Assembly: GCA_947095535.1 (NCBI GenBank)
Contig: OX352773.1
Coordinates: 268,204,515-268,268,514 of the forward strand
Length of the DNA: 64,000 bases
Direction of reading: 5' to 3'
DNA from: Poecilobothrus nobilitatus
Lineage: Eukaryota; Arthropoda; Insecta; Diptera; Dolichopodidae
The position numbers were made by a program, and so were the translations under genes. This document shows, one piece after another, positions 22,905-35,109 of the stretch; the first letter of the stretch is position 1; the number at the start of each line of letters is the position of its first letter. Below the pieces are notes generated by a model. That model saw only the letters and a list, made by a program, of their open reading frames with translations. It had not been told where the DNA came from and did no database searches.

Positions 22905-24270
22905 ATATTAAAATTATTATTTTAAATTGGAAGACAATATTTCTATTTTAAATCCTTTAAAAGTCCTTTTGAATAAAAAAAAGAACTGATACAAAATTTT
23001 AAACCTTACTTGCTAATAGATAAATCTTTTTGTATATCTCCTACCGTATTTTATTTATGAAACGATTAATTTATCTACCTTTAATAATGACTGAAATTAC
23101 AAATTAAAGATAATTCCAATCTTAGAATACAAAACACTTTAATATAAAAATAGTAAAATAGTAAAATATAAATGTTTATTTAAACTTCAATAAAGTTACA
23201 AATTAATTTAAAATCTTTTTCATAATATAAAATTAATCTGATAAATGAATATTACGTTTAACCTACAAAACTTTTGAGAAGAATTACGTTGCATATTAAG
23301 TCATAGATTTAAAATTCCAAAATACAGAATCCCAAATTGCGAAATCTCATTATCGCGCATTAAATTACTACTGACATCATTCCGATTTCCTGAAAAGAAA
23401 AAATTTTGAATTATTTATTTTTTAAATTAGCGCCGAATTTTGATGATCAACCACTAACAAGAACCATACTAATTGAAAATCTCACATATACATTTTTTTA
23501 AACACATATCTGAAAAAGCGTATGCTCATCATAGTAGGGCTACCGTCTGAAACTCTGGTTAACCAAATTTTAAATTTTGTATACCATCAAAAATATAACT
23601 TTTAATTTAATTTTTCAATTTTGAATTAGGCATTCATAATTTGAGGTTATGTAATTTGGTATTACGTAATATAGTATTTTGATTTTGGTATTTTTGATAT
23701 TTTTTGGATTTTGTAATTGGGATTTTGAAACGCTCCCATAAGAATGTTGATATGTGGATAACAAAGATGTACAACTTCAATTAGTATAAATATATATTTT
23801 GTAATATGAAATAAGTTAATTAAATTACTACTAAATTATAGTAATTAATTTCACTACTAAAATTTTTGTAAGAACTCGATGAATGAGATAATTGTTAAGT
23901 TTAATTAAGAATACATTAAAAGTATTAGTTTCATTGCTTATAAAATTTTTATTTTTCATATTATATGGGTTAAATATCACTTATATTTATATACTGTTGC
24001 TTCTGTATATTCACTATACAAACATAGGGTATAACAAATATAGTTGTATAACAAATATAGTATGAGAATTTTATTTTATTTCATATAAATTATTACTGGA
24101 TTCTTTTTATATTTTTTCCGCTGTTTTTTAAATATTTTCTAAAAATTTATTTAAAAATAATTTGGAAACTTTCAGTTTTTAACACGAAGCTTTTCAAACA
24201 CAGTAGTCCATTTCAAAAAGCAAGACATCTATATATTCTATCAACAGCTTCTCATCTTTTCTATCAATAG
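22905..24270. other. AT-rich unassigned DNA with a weak family Q trace
   Basis: There is no gene. Positions 23,290-23,750 hold short inverted motifs (AGAATCCCAAATTGCGAAAT against GTAATTGGGATTTTGAAACG) and a CTGAAAAAGCGTATGC string. These resemble parts of family Q at 31.6 and 42.2 kb, but the match is patchy. Confidence 0.45.
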
Positions 24271-24274
24271 CTTA

Positions 24275-24590
24275 TTCGAAAATGTACCTCCAAATTTTCT
24301 TACGTATTTTTTTTTCTTTCTCCCATATTACGTAATTCTAAATTTACCAAAATTCCTTTTTCCAAAAATCGTTGCCACATTCTTATTCAATAAATCAAAC
24401 TACACATTTCTATTAAAGATCCCAGTCTAAAGTTTGGTTTATAAAGTTTGGTTTAATAGTAGATGGTTTTGGTTGATTAAATTCCAACACTATCCGGAAG
24501 AATCATGTGAAATTCCTGTGGGTGACTTTTAAATGTTTCCACCGACCCTCGTTAAAAGAAAGGATAAAGGGCTTGATTTATTCAAAACCG
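24275..24590 (+). repeat. Family P interspersed repeat, copy 1
   Basis: Landmarks in order are CCTCCAAATTTTCTTACGTA, ATTAAAGATCCCAGTCTAAA, GATGGTTTTGGTTGATTAAA, CCAACACTATCCGGAAG, and CCACCGACCCTCGTTAAAAG at the right end. The same order occurs at 27,060, 28,335 and 62,628. It is non-coding. No terminal repeat or target duplication was found, so its class is unknown. Confidence 0.7.
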
Positions 24591-27059
24591 GATATCTCCA
24601 TACTTTAAAAGTTGCCATGATAATTTTTTTTTTTTTGCAAGGATAGATGGAAATCTCTAAAGAGTAGTATTGGACTAAAGAGTAATAGTTGGTAGTATTG
24701 GACTTAAACTGACTAAATTTTACCTGACTTTTAAACCAAGCATTAAGTTAAAACCTATGGTGCAATGTAATATTTAGTTTGGTGATTGGGAAAGTAGGAA
24801 TAAAAGAAATTTGGAGAAGTTATTGAATATTGGAAGGATTATTTAGAACAAAGATGTTATATTCTTCTTGAATATTTCAATATGATACAACTTATGGTTG
24901 CCAATTTTACGAAATATTTCCGGCGACAAGCTATTCCATATTCGCCTTGTAATCATTACAACTAATTTCCATGTGTCAAAGTATGCAATCTAGGGGTTTT
25001 AAGATATAAGGGTTAGCCTGAGCAGCCCTCTTTACATCTCAGTTGAAATTTTTGAGAGAATGCATTAAGGCTTTTATTTCTTCTGAACAGTTTTCTACAC
25101 CAACAAAATATATATAAAATAGAATGAGTGCTCCAATGATACGTGGATGATTTAGTGGAGCCTGCCTGAGTTGAGGTACCAATGGGACCGTTTATAAAAC
25201 GTATTCTTTAACATTAATATTTTAAATTTTAATTTTAATACACATTTAAATTCACTTCAAAATTATATTCTGCTCTAACATTAAATTTAAACTTAAAAAA
25301 TATTTAAATTGTATCTGTTTTCTCTTAATTCATAATTTTTAATTTCGAAATAAATTAAAAAAGTTAAAAATATCCTCATAGCATTTCAGCACCAGAATAT
25401 TATAAGTAATTTTTCTTTTTAATATTTGTAAAGAAATAAAAACAAAATAGAATTATAATATTTATTATAGTTTATGACAATTTATATTTTCTTAAATTCC
25501 TCCGAAAATAAAAGAAATATGTGTATATTTTGTTATATTTAAACCTTTGTTTTTAAAAATTTGCAACCCATTAAATAAAAAATAGATATTCAAAATGTAT
25601 AATGTAAAGAAAGCATTTCTTTTAAATTTACAAAAAGAAAAAAAAAAAACTTCACATTAAAAGCCGAGATGAAAACTACGAAAAAAAAATGTCGAAACAA
25701 ATGAAAGCAAAATAAACAAAAATAAAGAAAGAAAATAGAAATAGAAAATATATACATTAAATGAAAACTGGAATACAAAACAAAAGCAAGAAAAGAAACA
25801 AAACATTCATGAAAACTAAGAAAATTTTGTAACGTAGTTTAGTTTTAACGTAATTTTACATTTTCGCGAAAGTTCACTAAAAATCAAATTACTCAATTAA
25901 AATGGGATCACTTAATATCAAACTTAAAATAGAGATTTAATAGTACTTAAATAAAAGTCCAGACATATAATATTTAAATTCTAACTCAGTTACTACATAT
26001 ATTTTGCAAAGAACAATTAAAATTTTGTAGAATTTTTGTTGCTTAAACTTATCTTTACTTTTCGCTATAATATTAACTAATACAAAACAAAAACTCCACA
26101 TTTTTCTTTTCAAGAGCTATTTTTTACATCATTAAATATTAATAGTATCATTCCATTTTTTTTAAACACTTCAATTTATTTTTTAGAATTCTGAAACACT
26201 TTTTCTTCATTTTGACATTTCATTTTTTAATCATACCTTTACTGAAACTAAATTTTAATGATTCGTTCAAAGAACTAAACATTGAGATAAGTATTCTACC
26301 AAGTGCACTACTACAAAAATATAAGAAACAAATATGTTTAAAAAAAAAATAAAAACTAAAAGAAATAACTGTTATTTTTTCATGTATGTATTTGTATAAA
26401 GTCTAAAAAGGATGTGAAAAGTTTTTATGTGTCATCTGTTATGCTTAATAACATATGTTTGTTTCTGTTTTTTTTTTTTTTTGTTTTTTTTTTTACATTT
26501 TCCGATTCTTTCTATACACGAATGTATAACAAAAATTTAATTTTTTACATATAAACAAAAAATATTAAAAGAAACTATAAAATAATATTAGAAGGATTTA
26601 TTACGGTAATATAATAGCAGTTATTTAGAAGTTTGTTTTTTAGCATAGCAAAATAACTTATTTACTAAAAATCTGAATAACATTCAACTTGTTGGCATAA
26701 AAATCTGTTCTAAAGAAATGAAATACATAATGCCGCCATTTAAAGTTTCCTAAGAGATCCAAGAAGTATGACAGATGCTATAATATCTACACTATGGAAC
26801 TTATAACATGACGTAACACAGCTTATGTAAATTCATTTGTCATTTGTATGTCATATATATGAAACCATATGCCACCTGACATATTTTCTAAAGTTTGCAA
26901 CTCATGATGCAACTCAATTCTATGATATAGTAAAGTTTAAAAAGAACATTAACATACTTTCCAAAAAATTTGCTCCAAAATTGTCTTACCCAACCTGCGC
27001 ATAATTTTAAATGTAATAAACTATATAAATTTAATTTCCATAAGAATTTTTCCCACATC
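24591..27059. other. AT-rich unassigned DNA
   Basis: No gene is supported. A less AT-rich patch at 24,880-25,200 gives no recognisable protein on either strand. The rest is homopolymer-rich. Confidence 0.5.
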
Positions 27060-27225
27060 CTTGTTTTTAAAACCAAAATGTACATTTGTGTGAAAAATCC
27101 GTTTCTAAGTTTGGTTTTAAAGTGGCGGTTTTGGTTGGTTAAAGTTTAACACTATCCGAACGAACCGCATGCAACACCTCTTGGGTAACTTTTAAAGTTT
27201 TTCCCTCGTAAAAAAAAACACCCCT
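27060..27225 (+). repeat. Family P interspersed repeat, copy 2
   Basis: The copy contains AAGTTTGGTTTTAAAGTGGC, GGTTTTGGTTGGTTAAAGTT, TAACACTATCCGAACGAACC and the right end TTTTTCCCTCGTAAAAAAAA. It aligns with the right half of the copies at 24.3 and 62.6 kb. Confidence 0.7.
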
Positions 27226-27900
27226 TTTATATATTTTAACCAAAAACCTTTTATATATAACATAAAATGATTCTATCGTAAAGGACCAACATATACCAAC
27301 GGTCAAACTGTCAAATTATTATTTCTAAAAAAATAAATAAATGAAAATAAATCTATGTACATTCATGTAAAAAAAAAAAATAATTTTTTTAAATTGTTGT
27401 GGAAAAAAAAAGAAAAAGGAAAAACTAAAAACTCCACAGGGTATTTGAATATAAAAAGTTAGGAAGCAACTATAGAATTTTTACTTTTTTTAATTCTTTA
27501 ATTTGATTTTTTTTTTGTTTTTATACAAAAGTTTTTTCTTTAACTAACGAAAATTTTCTTGACTTGAACTTAAATTAGTTCTTAAAGTAACTGAAATTTG
27601 ATGACAAATTTCTTTCAAAATATAAAAGATTAAAAAATATTAAACAAGATTCCTGTCATAAATTAGCCTTAAGCACCCTATGTTTTCTTATATTGTTTTC
27701 GTAGCACAGCATGACAATCGTTTAAAGTTAATTATATATTTTGAAAATGTATTTAATCGTATTATAATCGAATCTTTTTAAATATGATTATTTTTAGATA
27801 AATGATTATATAGTTAATATTTAAAAAAATACTGACGTTTTTTAAAAAACTATTTTATCGAAAATTATTAGTCCATATGAATTTTTTTTTTTTTGTTTTC
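27226..27900. other. AT-rich unassigned DNA
   Basis: I see nothing recognisable between the family P copy and the RT fragment. Confidence 0.5.
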
Positions 27901-27909
27901 CTTTTCAAT

Positions 27910-29010
27910 CTCGTACTTATAGGAAAACTATAAATATTGGAGTGCCACAGGAGCCTGTTCTGGGGCCTTTGTTTTTTATAATTTTCTTAAACACTATCTT
28001 GGGAAAAATTTTAAAGGGACTTTAACTGCTTTTGCTGATGATTTAGCAATTGCCTACAATAGTTGTAATCACCTAAATCTTATTGCTGATATTAATCATG
28101 ACCTCGATCTTCTGCGTAATTTGTTTCTTAAACACAAACTTATCATTAGCAATATGACGAAGTCAATATTTTTTTTAGATTAACTGGTATTTCAATAGCA
28201 GGTTGTAATATTAAACTTCACTCTTCCGATTGTAATAAGTTTATAAACTTTTCAAAATTTTGTCCCTTATTATCACATAATCAAATCTATTTTGATACAA
28301 TTTTCATTCCATAACTAAACTTTCTCTGACCAGGCAGTGTACATGAGTACTAAAGGTCGTATAACCTTTTGTTTGGTCAAACAAGGGAGGTGGTGTTTAG
28401 TGGATTAACGTCCCACAAACTCATAGAGGACTTGTACTCGTTTTCACTCCTCTATCTTGTGTCTTTCGATGATTCCCACCTACCCTCGCAAAAAAGAAAT
28501 TGCTCTAAAAGCTGTTTCATAATCAAATATCTGGGAGTCTTCATTGATAATAAAATGAAATGGATTGACCATAGAGCCTACTTGAAAAATTATTTTTTGG
28601 CCACAATTAAAAATACATAACAATTACGTATTACTTCTTGGGGTGGCTAACAGCAATAAGATTCAACCAATACTGATTGCTCAAAAACAAGTAATTTGTA
28701 AAAAAAAATCAACGTCATAGTAGCTTAGATCTATATTTAGGAATTTGAAAATTCTTCCAACAAAACACCTCTATATTTACAAGGTCTTAAAAATATTTTT
28801 TATGAGAGCCTGCTATCTTAAAAATAGATTCTTTGTAAACCATAATTTACGGATTAACAATTTGTTTATGGTTGTTCTTCCTGCGTATAGAACAACATTT
28901 TATGCAAATTTTTGTTGATATTGTTGCACCGAAACTTTTTAATTTACTTCCTAGTTTTTTAAGAACTTGTAGAATACTACTATCTATGTTTCTTGTAGGA
29001 GTCTAAACCT
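27910..29010 (+). pseudogene. Non-LTR retrotransposon RT fragment with nested insertion
   Basis: The plus strand carries NIGVPQEPVLGPLFFIIFLN (the GVPQGSVLGP motif), then in another frame LTAFADDLAIAYNSC with the catalytic FADD motif, then LDLLRNLFLKHKLIISNMTK. The thumb region IIKYLGVFIDNKMKWIDH appears after a family P insertion at 28,335-28,500. A further segment, VLKIFFMRACYLKNRFFVNH, follows. Many stops and frameshifts make it a pseudogene. Motif spacing fits jockey/CR1-type elements; clade is tentative. Confidence 0.85.
28335..28500 (+). repeat. Family P repeat nested inside the RT fragment
   Basis: This diverged family P copy shows TACTAAAGGTCGT, GGGAGGTGGTGTTTAGTGGA, AACGTCCCACA and the family's right end CCCACCTACCCTCGCAAAAA. 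It interrupts the RT open frame between the palm and the thumb, so it inserted after the retrotransposon. Confidence 0.6.
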
Positions 29011-30104
29011 AGTTATTAACTCTTAATTACAGTGATGTTGAAAACCATCTTTAATAATTGATGTTTCTTAGTAAAATTTTATAGTAACTTTTATTTTCTT
29101 TATTTTGATTTGCATATTTGAATTATATACTAGGTATTATTTTAGCGTAACCTCCGAATATTCTGTATTATGATATTACTCTTTTCTCTTCTTGTTTGTT
29201 TCAAATTCAAAATTCTTTTGCTTCTTTTAATTTTTTGCTATAAATTTTTAATATTTTATTTTTGCTCTAGTAAATCTCCCACTAAATCATTTAAAGTAAA
29301 TTTTTTATATTTTTAAATACTTAAAATTTTATATAATTTTTTTTCTGTAGAGGGCATTCGATACTTATTATTTTTTATTTATTTGAATTTTATTATAATA
29401 TATAATGTAATAAAAAAAAAAAGATTCTGTATAGAAATATTATTTATTTTATTTATATTATACATGGGGATTTGCTTTCAATTAAAAAACCTTGCAACAT
29501 TTGCAGGTGTTGAATCACTCGGTCATCGAGCCTTATAAAATAAACTAAAATACGGGGTTATAGTTTGCATACTTTTAGGCCATTTACTTTATATCAAATT
29601 CTTTCCAAAATAGTTTTTAAATTATAGAATTTAAAACTACTTTGATTTATTTTATCATCTTCTTAAATAAATATTTTTATTTTTAATAAAATTCCATAAA
29701 TTAGAACAATATATTGAGGCATATTTTATATTGGTTAACTTCTAAATAATTTTTATTCTAAAAACAAAAAAAAAAACAAAAAAACTTCATGTAAATAACC
29801 AGTAACTTGTGTAGGTTGCTTTGAAATAATTTCCAACTGACTTAACACAACTTTACAGAAGTCTAGACAAAATTCGTTTGTAAGTAATGAAGTATATAAG
29901 TTTGTGTTTATGTTTGTCTTTTGTAATATGTGTATATAATGATAATACATAATTTTATTTTAAGATACTATTAAATCTTATGAAATTTTACACAACATAA
30001 CACCTAATAATATTTTAGCACATGTTTAAGTATCATTTTGATTTCATTTTACTTTATTTTGATTTAAAATGTATTTTTTTTTAAATTTAAATGGAGACGA
30101 AAAA
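29011..30104. other. AT-rich unassigned DNA
   Basis: I see no gene or named repeat. Small frames are low in complexity. Confidence 0.5.
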
Positions 30105-30805
30105 ATATAATTAAACAAGCAGAATGTAAACCAAGTATTTTTAAAGGCGCACATTTTACAAAAAAGAATAAAAACATAGAATTTTATATGTATGAAAAAT
30201 TTCGAGAAATTGAGAGACAGTTTAATTAATTGATTAAAAAAAATGCTAATAAATGTAAATATATAATATTAAAGCTTTAGTTTTTGTGTGTTAATTTGAA
30301 AAAATTTGTGCAGGTGCCTAAGTTACAGGTGTCTGAAAAAAGTAAATTTTGAATTTTTGACCTTTATAGGTCTGCTACAAAAAAAAATTCTGTGGCAACT
30401 TACGCCTTAATTCTGAAAGATCCCTCGCTTCTCTCAAAATTTCAAACCTCTATATAAAAGTCTTGAAAAATTTTGTTCTCACATAACGGTAAATTTAAAT
30501 ACTACATTTAAAAAGTTGGCGTTTAGCGTTTCTAGAATGAAAATTTAAATTTAAAATATCTATATTTAACAAAAAACATTTAAAATGAGGCGCTTTTAAA
30601 ATTTGAGGGACTGTAATTTCGTAATCAGTGGGGTTAAATTTATTCTACAACATTCATTTTTATCAAGAAACGTATATGCATGATTATTTCATTGCGCTAT
30701 CTTAAACAGCGTAGAAGTTTTGTAAACAAACGGACCGACGGACGGAGGGACAGACAGACAGAGTCAAACTTATAGTCAAACATTTTTTGATAAATGGGCT
30801 AAACA
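30105..30805 (-). mobile_element. Family B repeat, copy 3
   Basis: It begins AAGCAGAATGTAAACCAAG like the other reverse-orientation copies. It continues through GGTGCCTAAGTTACAGGTGT, ACATAACGGTAAATTTAAAT, AAACGGACCGACGGACGGAG and the ACAGAGTCAAAC end. It is more diverged than copies 1 and 2. Confidence 0.7.
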
Positions 30806-31480
30806 CTTTAAAATATTATTTTTTATTTTGATTTCTTTGATTTTTATACATAGAACTGGAACTTAAATATTTGTTATTGCAAACAGGCAAGAAAAATAAT
30901 CCATAAACACAAAATACTGATAAAGTTCTTTTTATATGAAAATCTTTTTTTTGTAAAAAGAGGGTGTTAATTACTTTAAAAGATATTTTCAATTTTTAAC
31001 GATTTATTTTTACTGCAGCTTTATACTAAAATCCCACTCTAGCTAAGGTCGCAACTCTTCAAATATCTCAATGGTGTATTTACTAAGTTCAAATTTCTAT
31101 GTTACAATTTTCGTTAAGAAACTCGGTCTTAAACACCTCCATCCATAACCCAATCTGCAAAATATAATGTGGATTGTTCTTTGAAAGATAACTTAAAATT
31201 ATGTACAAACATATTAAAATTTCAATTTAAATATTCATTTTAGAAAAACTGTTTATTAAATTGTAAAAATAGCTGATAGCTGATTTGAATTAATATTATA
31301 CAGCAATAATATACTGAATTTAGCAATTTTAATCTAAGCAACTAATCTAATCCTTCTTCTTAATTATACATGTAAACAAACCTTAGAAAATAGGTTTAGA
31401 TAAATCTAAACTCCTGATGAATAAATTCTTCTGTTCTATAAAATTTAATTAACACTTTTCGGGTTACTATCCCAAGCTTG
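30806..31480. other. AT-rich unassigned DNA
   Basis: I see nothing recognisable. Confidence 0.5.
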
Positions 31481-31489
31481 TATTTCTTT

Positions 31490-31545
31490 TGACTGTATTT
31501 CATTTGCCTGTATTTTCATTTGCCTGTATTTCATATTATACAAAA
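31490..31545 (-). repeat. Minisatellite, reverse copy of the 17.9-kb unit
   Basis: Three units of CATTTGCCTGTATTT appear here. Read on the minus strand they are AAATACAGGCAAATG, the same unit as at 17,885-18,015. Confidence 0.75.
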
Positions 31546-31624
31546 ATACATTATATAAATATTCTGTAAAAGGCGTGAATTCACTAAAGTTTCTTCAGAT
31601 TCAGATCAAAGAAATTCACTAATT

Positions 31625-32075
31625 CAGATTCTCACATATACATATATATAAATATTCTGAAAAAAGCGTAAAGCCCTGCTTTTGAATGCAACTCTAAAAT
31701 CTCTCCTAATTTAAAATGATTTGATCGATTTTGATTCCATTTGCAGTCTTAATGTTAAATTGTCTTCTGTTTTTTCCTACGATGTTTATTCGACTGAACT
31801 ACTTTACGCTTTTACAAGCTCTACGCTTTACAAGGGATTTTAGAGTTGGATACAAAATCAGCGTATTTCCTTTTTCGAGAATATTTATTATATAGTCAGT
31901 GATTTTTCTCTTTGTTTGGGATTTTGTCTTTGGGAAATTGGAATATCGCCTTTAGGGTTGGGGACTATTTTTTTAGGGATTTTGTTTCTAGCAATTTTGT
32001 TTTTCGGGTTTTCGTCACGGCGATTTTGTCTCGGTGATTTTGGCTTAGGGATTTTATGACCAATCCTGTGTAAAT
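31625..32075. repeat. Family Q foldback-like repeat with minisatellite
   Basis: The left arm (31,640-31,710) reads AAATATTCTGAAAAAAGCGT and then TGCTTTTGAATGCAACTCTA. The right arm (31,832-31,895) is its inverse: GATTTTAGAGTTGGATACAA and then TTTTTCGAGAATATTTAT. About 120 bp separate the arms. To the right, about 31,918-32,060 holds eight or so degenerate units with GATTTTG (GGGATTTTGTCTTTGG, GCGATTTTGTCTCGG and others). It is related to 16,586-16,935. Confidence 0.65.
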
Positions 32076-32109
32076 ATTATAAATTTTTATTTCAGAAATT
32101 CAACAGTTC

Positions 32110-32890
32110 GCTTAAATATAAATATTAACAAAGCAGAATGTCATCCAACCGTTTTTAAAAGCGCGCATTCTCAAAAGATAATAGAAACTGTTTAGAATTG
32201 TGACTTACGCCAAAATTTGAAAATTTCATATAAGAAAAAATGTAAAAATAGGACTTCTTTACAATTTTGAAGGACTGTAAGTCTGAAACCCTATATAACT
32301 AAGAAGAACCGTTATTACACATAAAAATATATTACTGAAGCTTTAATTTTTATGTCTTCCGAAAGAAAAATTTATACAGATGCCTAAGTTACAGGTGTTT
32401 AAAAATAGCACAATTCCAATTTTTAATAACAAGAGCTCATAAACAAGAGGTGGTCCCAAAAAAAAATTTTTGAGCTCAAAAACACTTATACACATTCTAA
32501 AACTTCTTTCTTACCTCAAAATTTCAAGGCTCTATCTAAAAGCGTACCGGAGTTATGAAGGTAGAAAAGTCATGCAAAATTTGATTTGCAAGTAACGGTA
32601 AATTTAGATAAATTTGAAAAGATAAGAAAAAATCCTGTCGAATAGCGTTTTCAGATTGAAAAAATGTTTAGTAGAACATGAGATATACGTATTTAAAAAT
32701 AGGGTTTTTTAAAAGTTTGAGGGGCTGTAGTTCCGTAACATCCGTAACCTATCCATGATTAAAATTTTTTTTCTCTATCTTTAACGGTATAGAAGTTTTG
32801 TAAACAGACAGACAGGACAGACAGACGGACGAACAAAGTGAAACTAATGGGCACATTTTTTCAAAATGTTTTTGGAAACATACTAAAAAG
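32110..32890 (-). mobile_element. Family B repeat, copy 4
   Basis: The same order of blocks as copy 2 is present: AGCAGAATGTCATCC, GATGCCTAAGTTACAGGTGT, AAACAAGAGGTGGTCCC, AGTAACGGTAAATTTA, ACAGACGGACGAACAAAGTG and TTTTTGGAAACATACTAAAA. It lies 57 bp left of DINE-like copy 2. Confidence 0.7.
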
Positions 32891-32946
32891 AATCAGCGGA
32901 TTAAATCTTGCTTTAATTATTACTCTCGAAATAAGTGTAAGTCTTA

Positions 32947-35109
32947 TTATACCCGTATGAACTATGTTCAAGGGTATAATAAATTTGCCATTACGTTTGT
33001 GACACCTTAAAGGAGCCGAGCTAGATATAGTGTCAAAGGTATGGATCGGCTCAGAATCGAATTCTGAGTCGATTAAGCCATGTACGTCCGTCCGTCCGTC
33101 CGTCCGCACGATAACTCAAAAAATAAAGGAGCTAGGAGGCTGAAATTTTTTTTACATCACTTTTGAAAAATTGTTAGCTTTGCTATTTAAATCCAACATT
33201 TTCGGTCGGCGGATTCGAGTAGCTGCCATACAACTTCTTTCTTTATATAGAAATAACTCAGTATCTATTCAAGCTAGGGTTTTGAAATTTTGCAAATGAT
33301 GATCAAGTTTTATGGCAACAACTTCTGTAAAATTTGGTTGTGTTGGTGCGACGGGTTCGGGTAGCTGCCATACAAAATATCTTTTTAAATGAAAAGAACT
33401 CAGTGTCCGTCCGCACGATAACTCAAAAAATAGAGGAGCTAGGAGGCTGAAAATTTTTTTACGTCACTTTTGTAAAATTGTTAGTTTTGCTATTTAACGC
33501 CAGCATTTTCTGTCCCCGGGTTCGGGTAGCTGCCATACAACGTCTTTCTTGAAATAGAAATAACCCAGTGTCTGTTCAATCTAGGTATCTGAAATTTTGC
33601 GAATGATGATCAAGTTTTATGGCAACAACTTCTGCAAAATTTGGTTGTGTTGGTGCGACGGGTTCGGGTAGCTGCCATACAACTTCTCTTTTTAAATGAA
33701 AATAACTCAGTGTCCGTCCGCACTATAACTCAAAAAATAGAGGAGCTAGGAGGCTGAAAATTTTTTTACGTTACTTTTGTAAAATTGTTAGTTTTGCTAT
33801 TTAACTCCAGCATTTTCGGCCCCCGGGTTCGAGTAGCTGCCATACAACGTCTTTCTTTAAATGGAAATAACCCAGTGTCTGTTCAATCTAGGTATCTGCA
33901 ATTTTGCGAATGATGATCAAGTTTTATGGCAACAACTTCTGCAAAATTTGGTTGTGTTGGTGCGACGGGTTCGGGTAGCTGCCATACAACTTCTCTTTTT
34001 AAATGAAAATAACTCAGTGTCCGTCCGCACGATAACTCAAAAAATAAAGGAGCTAGAAGGCTGACATTTTGTATACGCCACTTTTGCAAAATTGTTAGTT
34101 TTGCTATTTAACTCCAGCATTTTCGGCCGCCGGGTTCTAGTAGCTGCCATACAACTTCTTTCTTTAAATCGAAATAACCCAGTGTCTATCCAATCTAGGT
34201 ATCTGAAATTTTGCAAATGATGATCAAGTTTTATGGCAACAGCTTCTGCAAAATTTGGTTGCGGTGGTGCAACGGGTTCGAGTAGCTGCCGTACAACTTC
34301 TCTTTTTAAATGAAAATAACTCAGTGTCCGTCCGCACGATAACTCAAAAAATAAAGGAGCTAGAAGGCTGACATTTTGTATACGTCACTTTTGCAAAATT
34401 GTTAGTTTTGCTATTTAACTCCAGCATTTTCGGCCGCCGGGTTCTAGTAGCTGCCATACAACTTCTTTCTTTAAATCGAAATAACCCAGTCTCTATCCAA
34501 TCTAGGTATCTGAAATTTTGCAAATGATGATCAAGTTTTATGGCAACAGCTTCTGCAAAATTTGGTTGCGGTGGTGCAACGGGTTCGAGTAGCTGCCGTA
34601 CAACTTCTCTTTTTAAATGAAAATAACTCAGTGTCCGTCCGCACGATAACTCAAAAAATAAAGGAGCTAAGAGGCTGATATTTTTTTTACGTCACTTTTG
34701 CAAAATTGTTAGTTTTGCTATTTAACTACAGCATTTTCGGTCGCCGGGTTCGAGTAGTTGCCATACAACTTCTCTTTTTAAATGAAAATAACTCAGTCTA
34801 TTGAATCTAGCTATCTGAAATTTAGTGAAAAAGTGTAAAGTTGCATGCCAAAAACTTTTGTAAAATTTGATTGATCTATTGCAGCCGGTTTAGGCTTCTT
34901 GCATTTCTTGGAACTTAATGAAGCTAGGTGCAATAGATTCGGGTAGCTGTCATACAACTCCACAATTTACATAAATATATCTCTGTAGTTCGGTACTAAA
35001 ACATCTGAATGTTTTTAAAAGATGATCAAGTTTTATAATAGGATATATTACATTCATACGGGTATCCCAGAGTTGACACAGTCTACTCTACTGCACTCTT
35101 CCTCGTTTT
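32947..35109 (+). mobile_element. DINE-1/Helentron-like element, copy 2
   Basis: The first ~150 bases (5' hairpin, GAGTCGATTAAGCCATGTAC leader, GTCC microsatellite) are nearly identical to copy 1. So is the tail from GTCATACAACTCCACAATTT through CATTCATACGGGTAT and GAGTTGACACAGTCTACTCT to CTCTTCCTCGTTTT. The centre differs: it is a regular 307-bp array without the 259-bp units of copy 1. Near-identity of the ends suggests recent mobility or gene conversion. It is non-autonomous. Confidence 0.85.
33110..34951 (+). repeat. Exact-period 307-bp tandem array in DINE-like copy 2
   Basis: The landmark GATAACTC (TATAACTC once) falls at 33,110, 33,417, 33,724, 34,031, 34,338 and 34,645: six occurrences, each exactly 307 apart. 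The units starting at 34,031 and 34,338 are almost identical. Each unit divides into half-units (about 142 and 165 bp) that both start at GGGTTC-AGTAGCTGCC. This is satellite-like expansion inside a transposon. Confidence 0.95.

Noticed and set aside
24880..25200. Less AT-rich patch as a possible exon
   Set aside because: Neither strand gives a continuous frame or a known motif, and no splice context supports it.
33110..34951. CRISPR-like array
   Set aside because: The 307-bp units are contiguous repeats without unique spacers, in a eukaryotic transposon.
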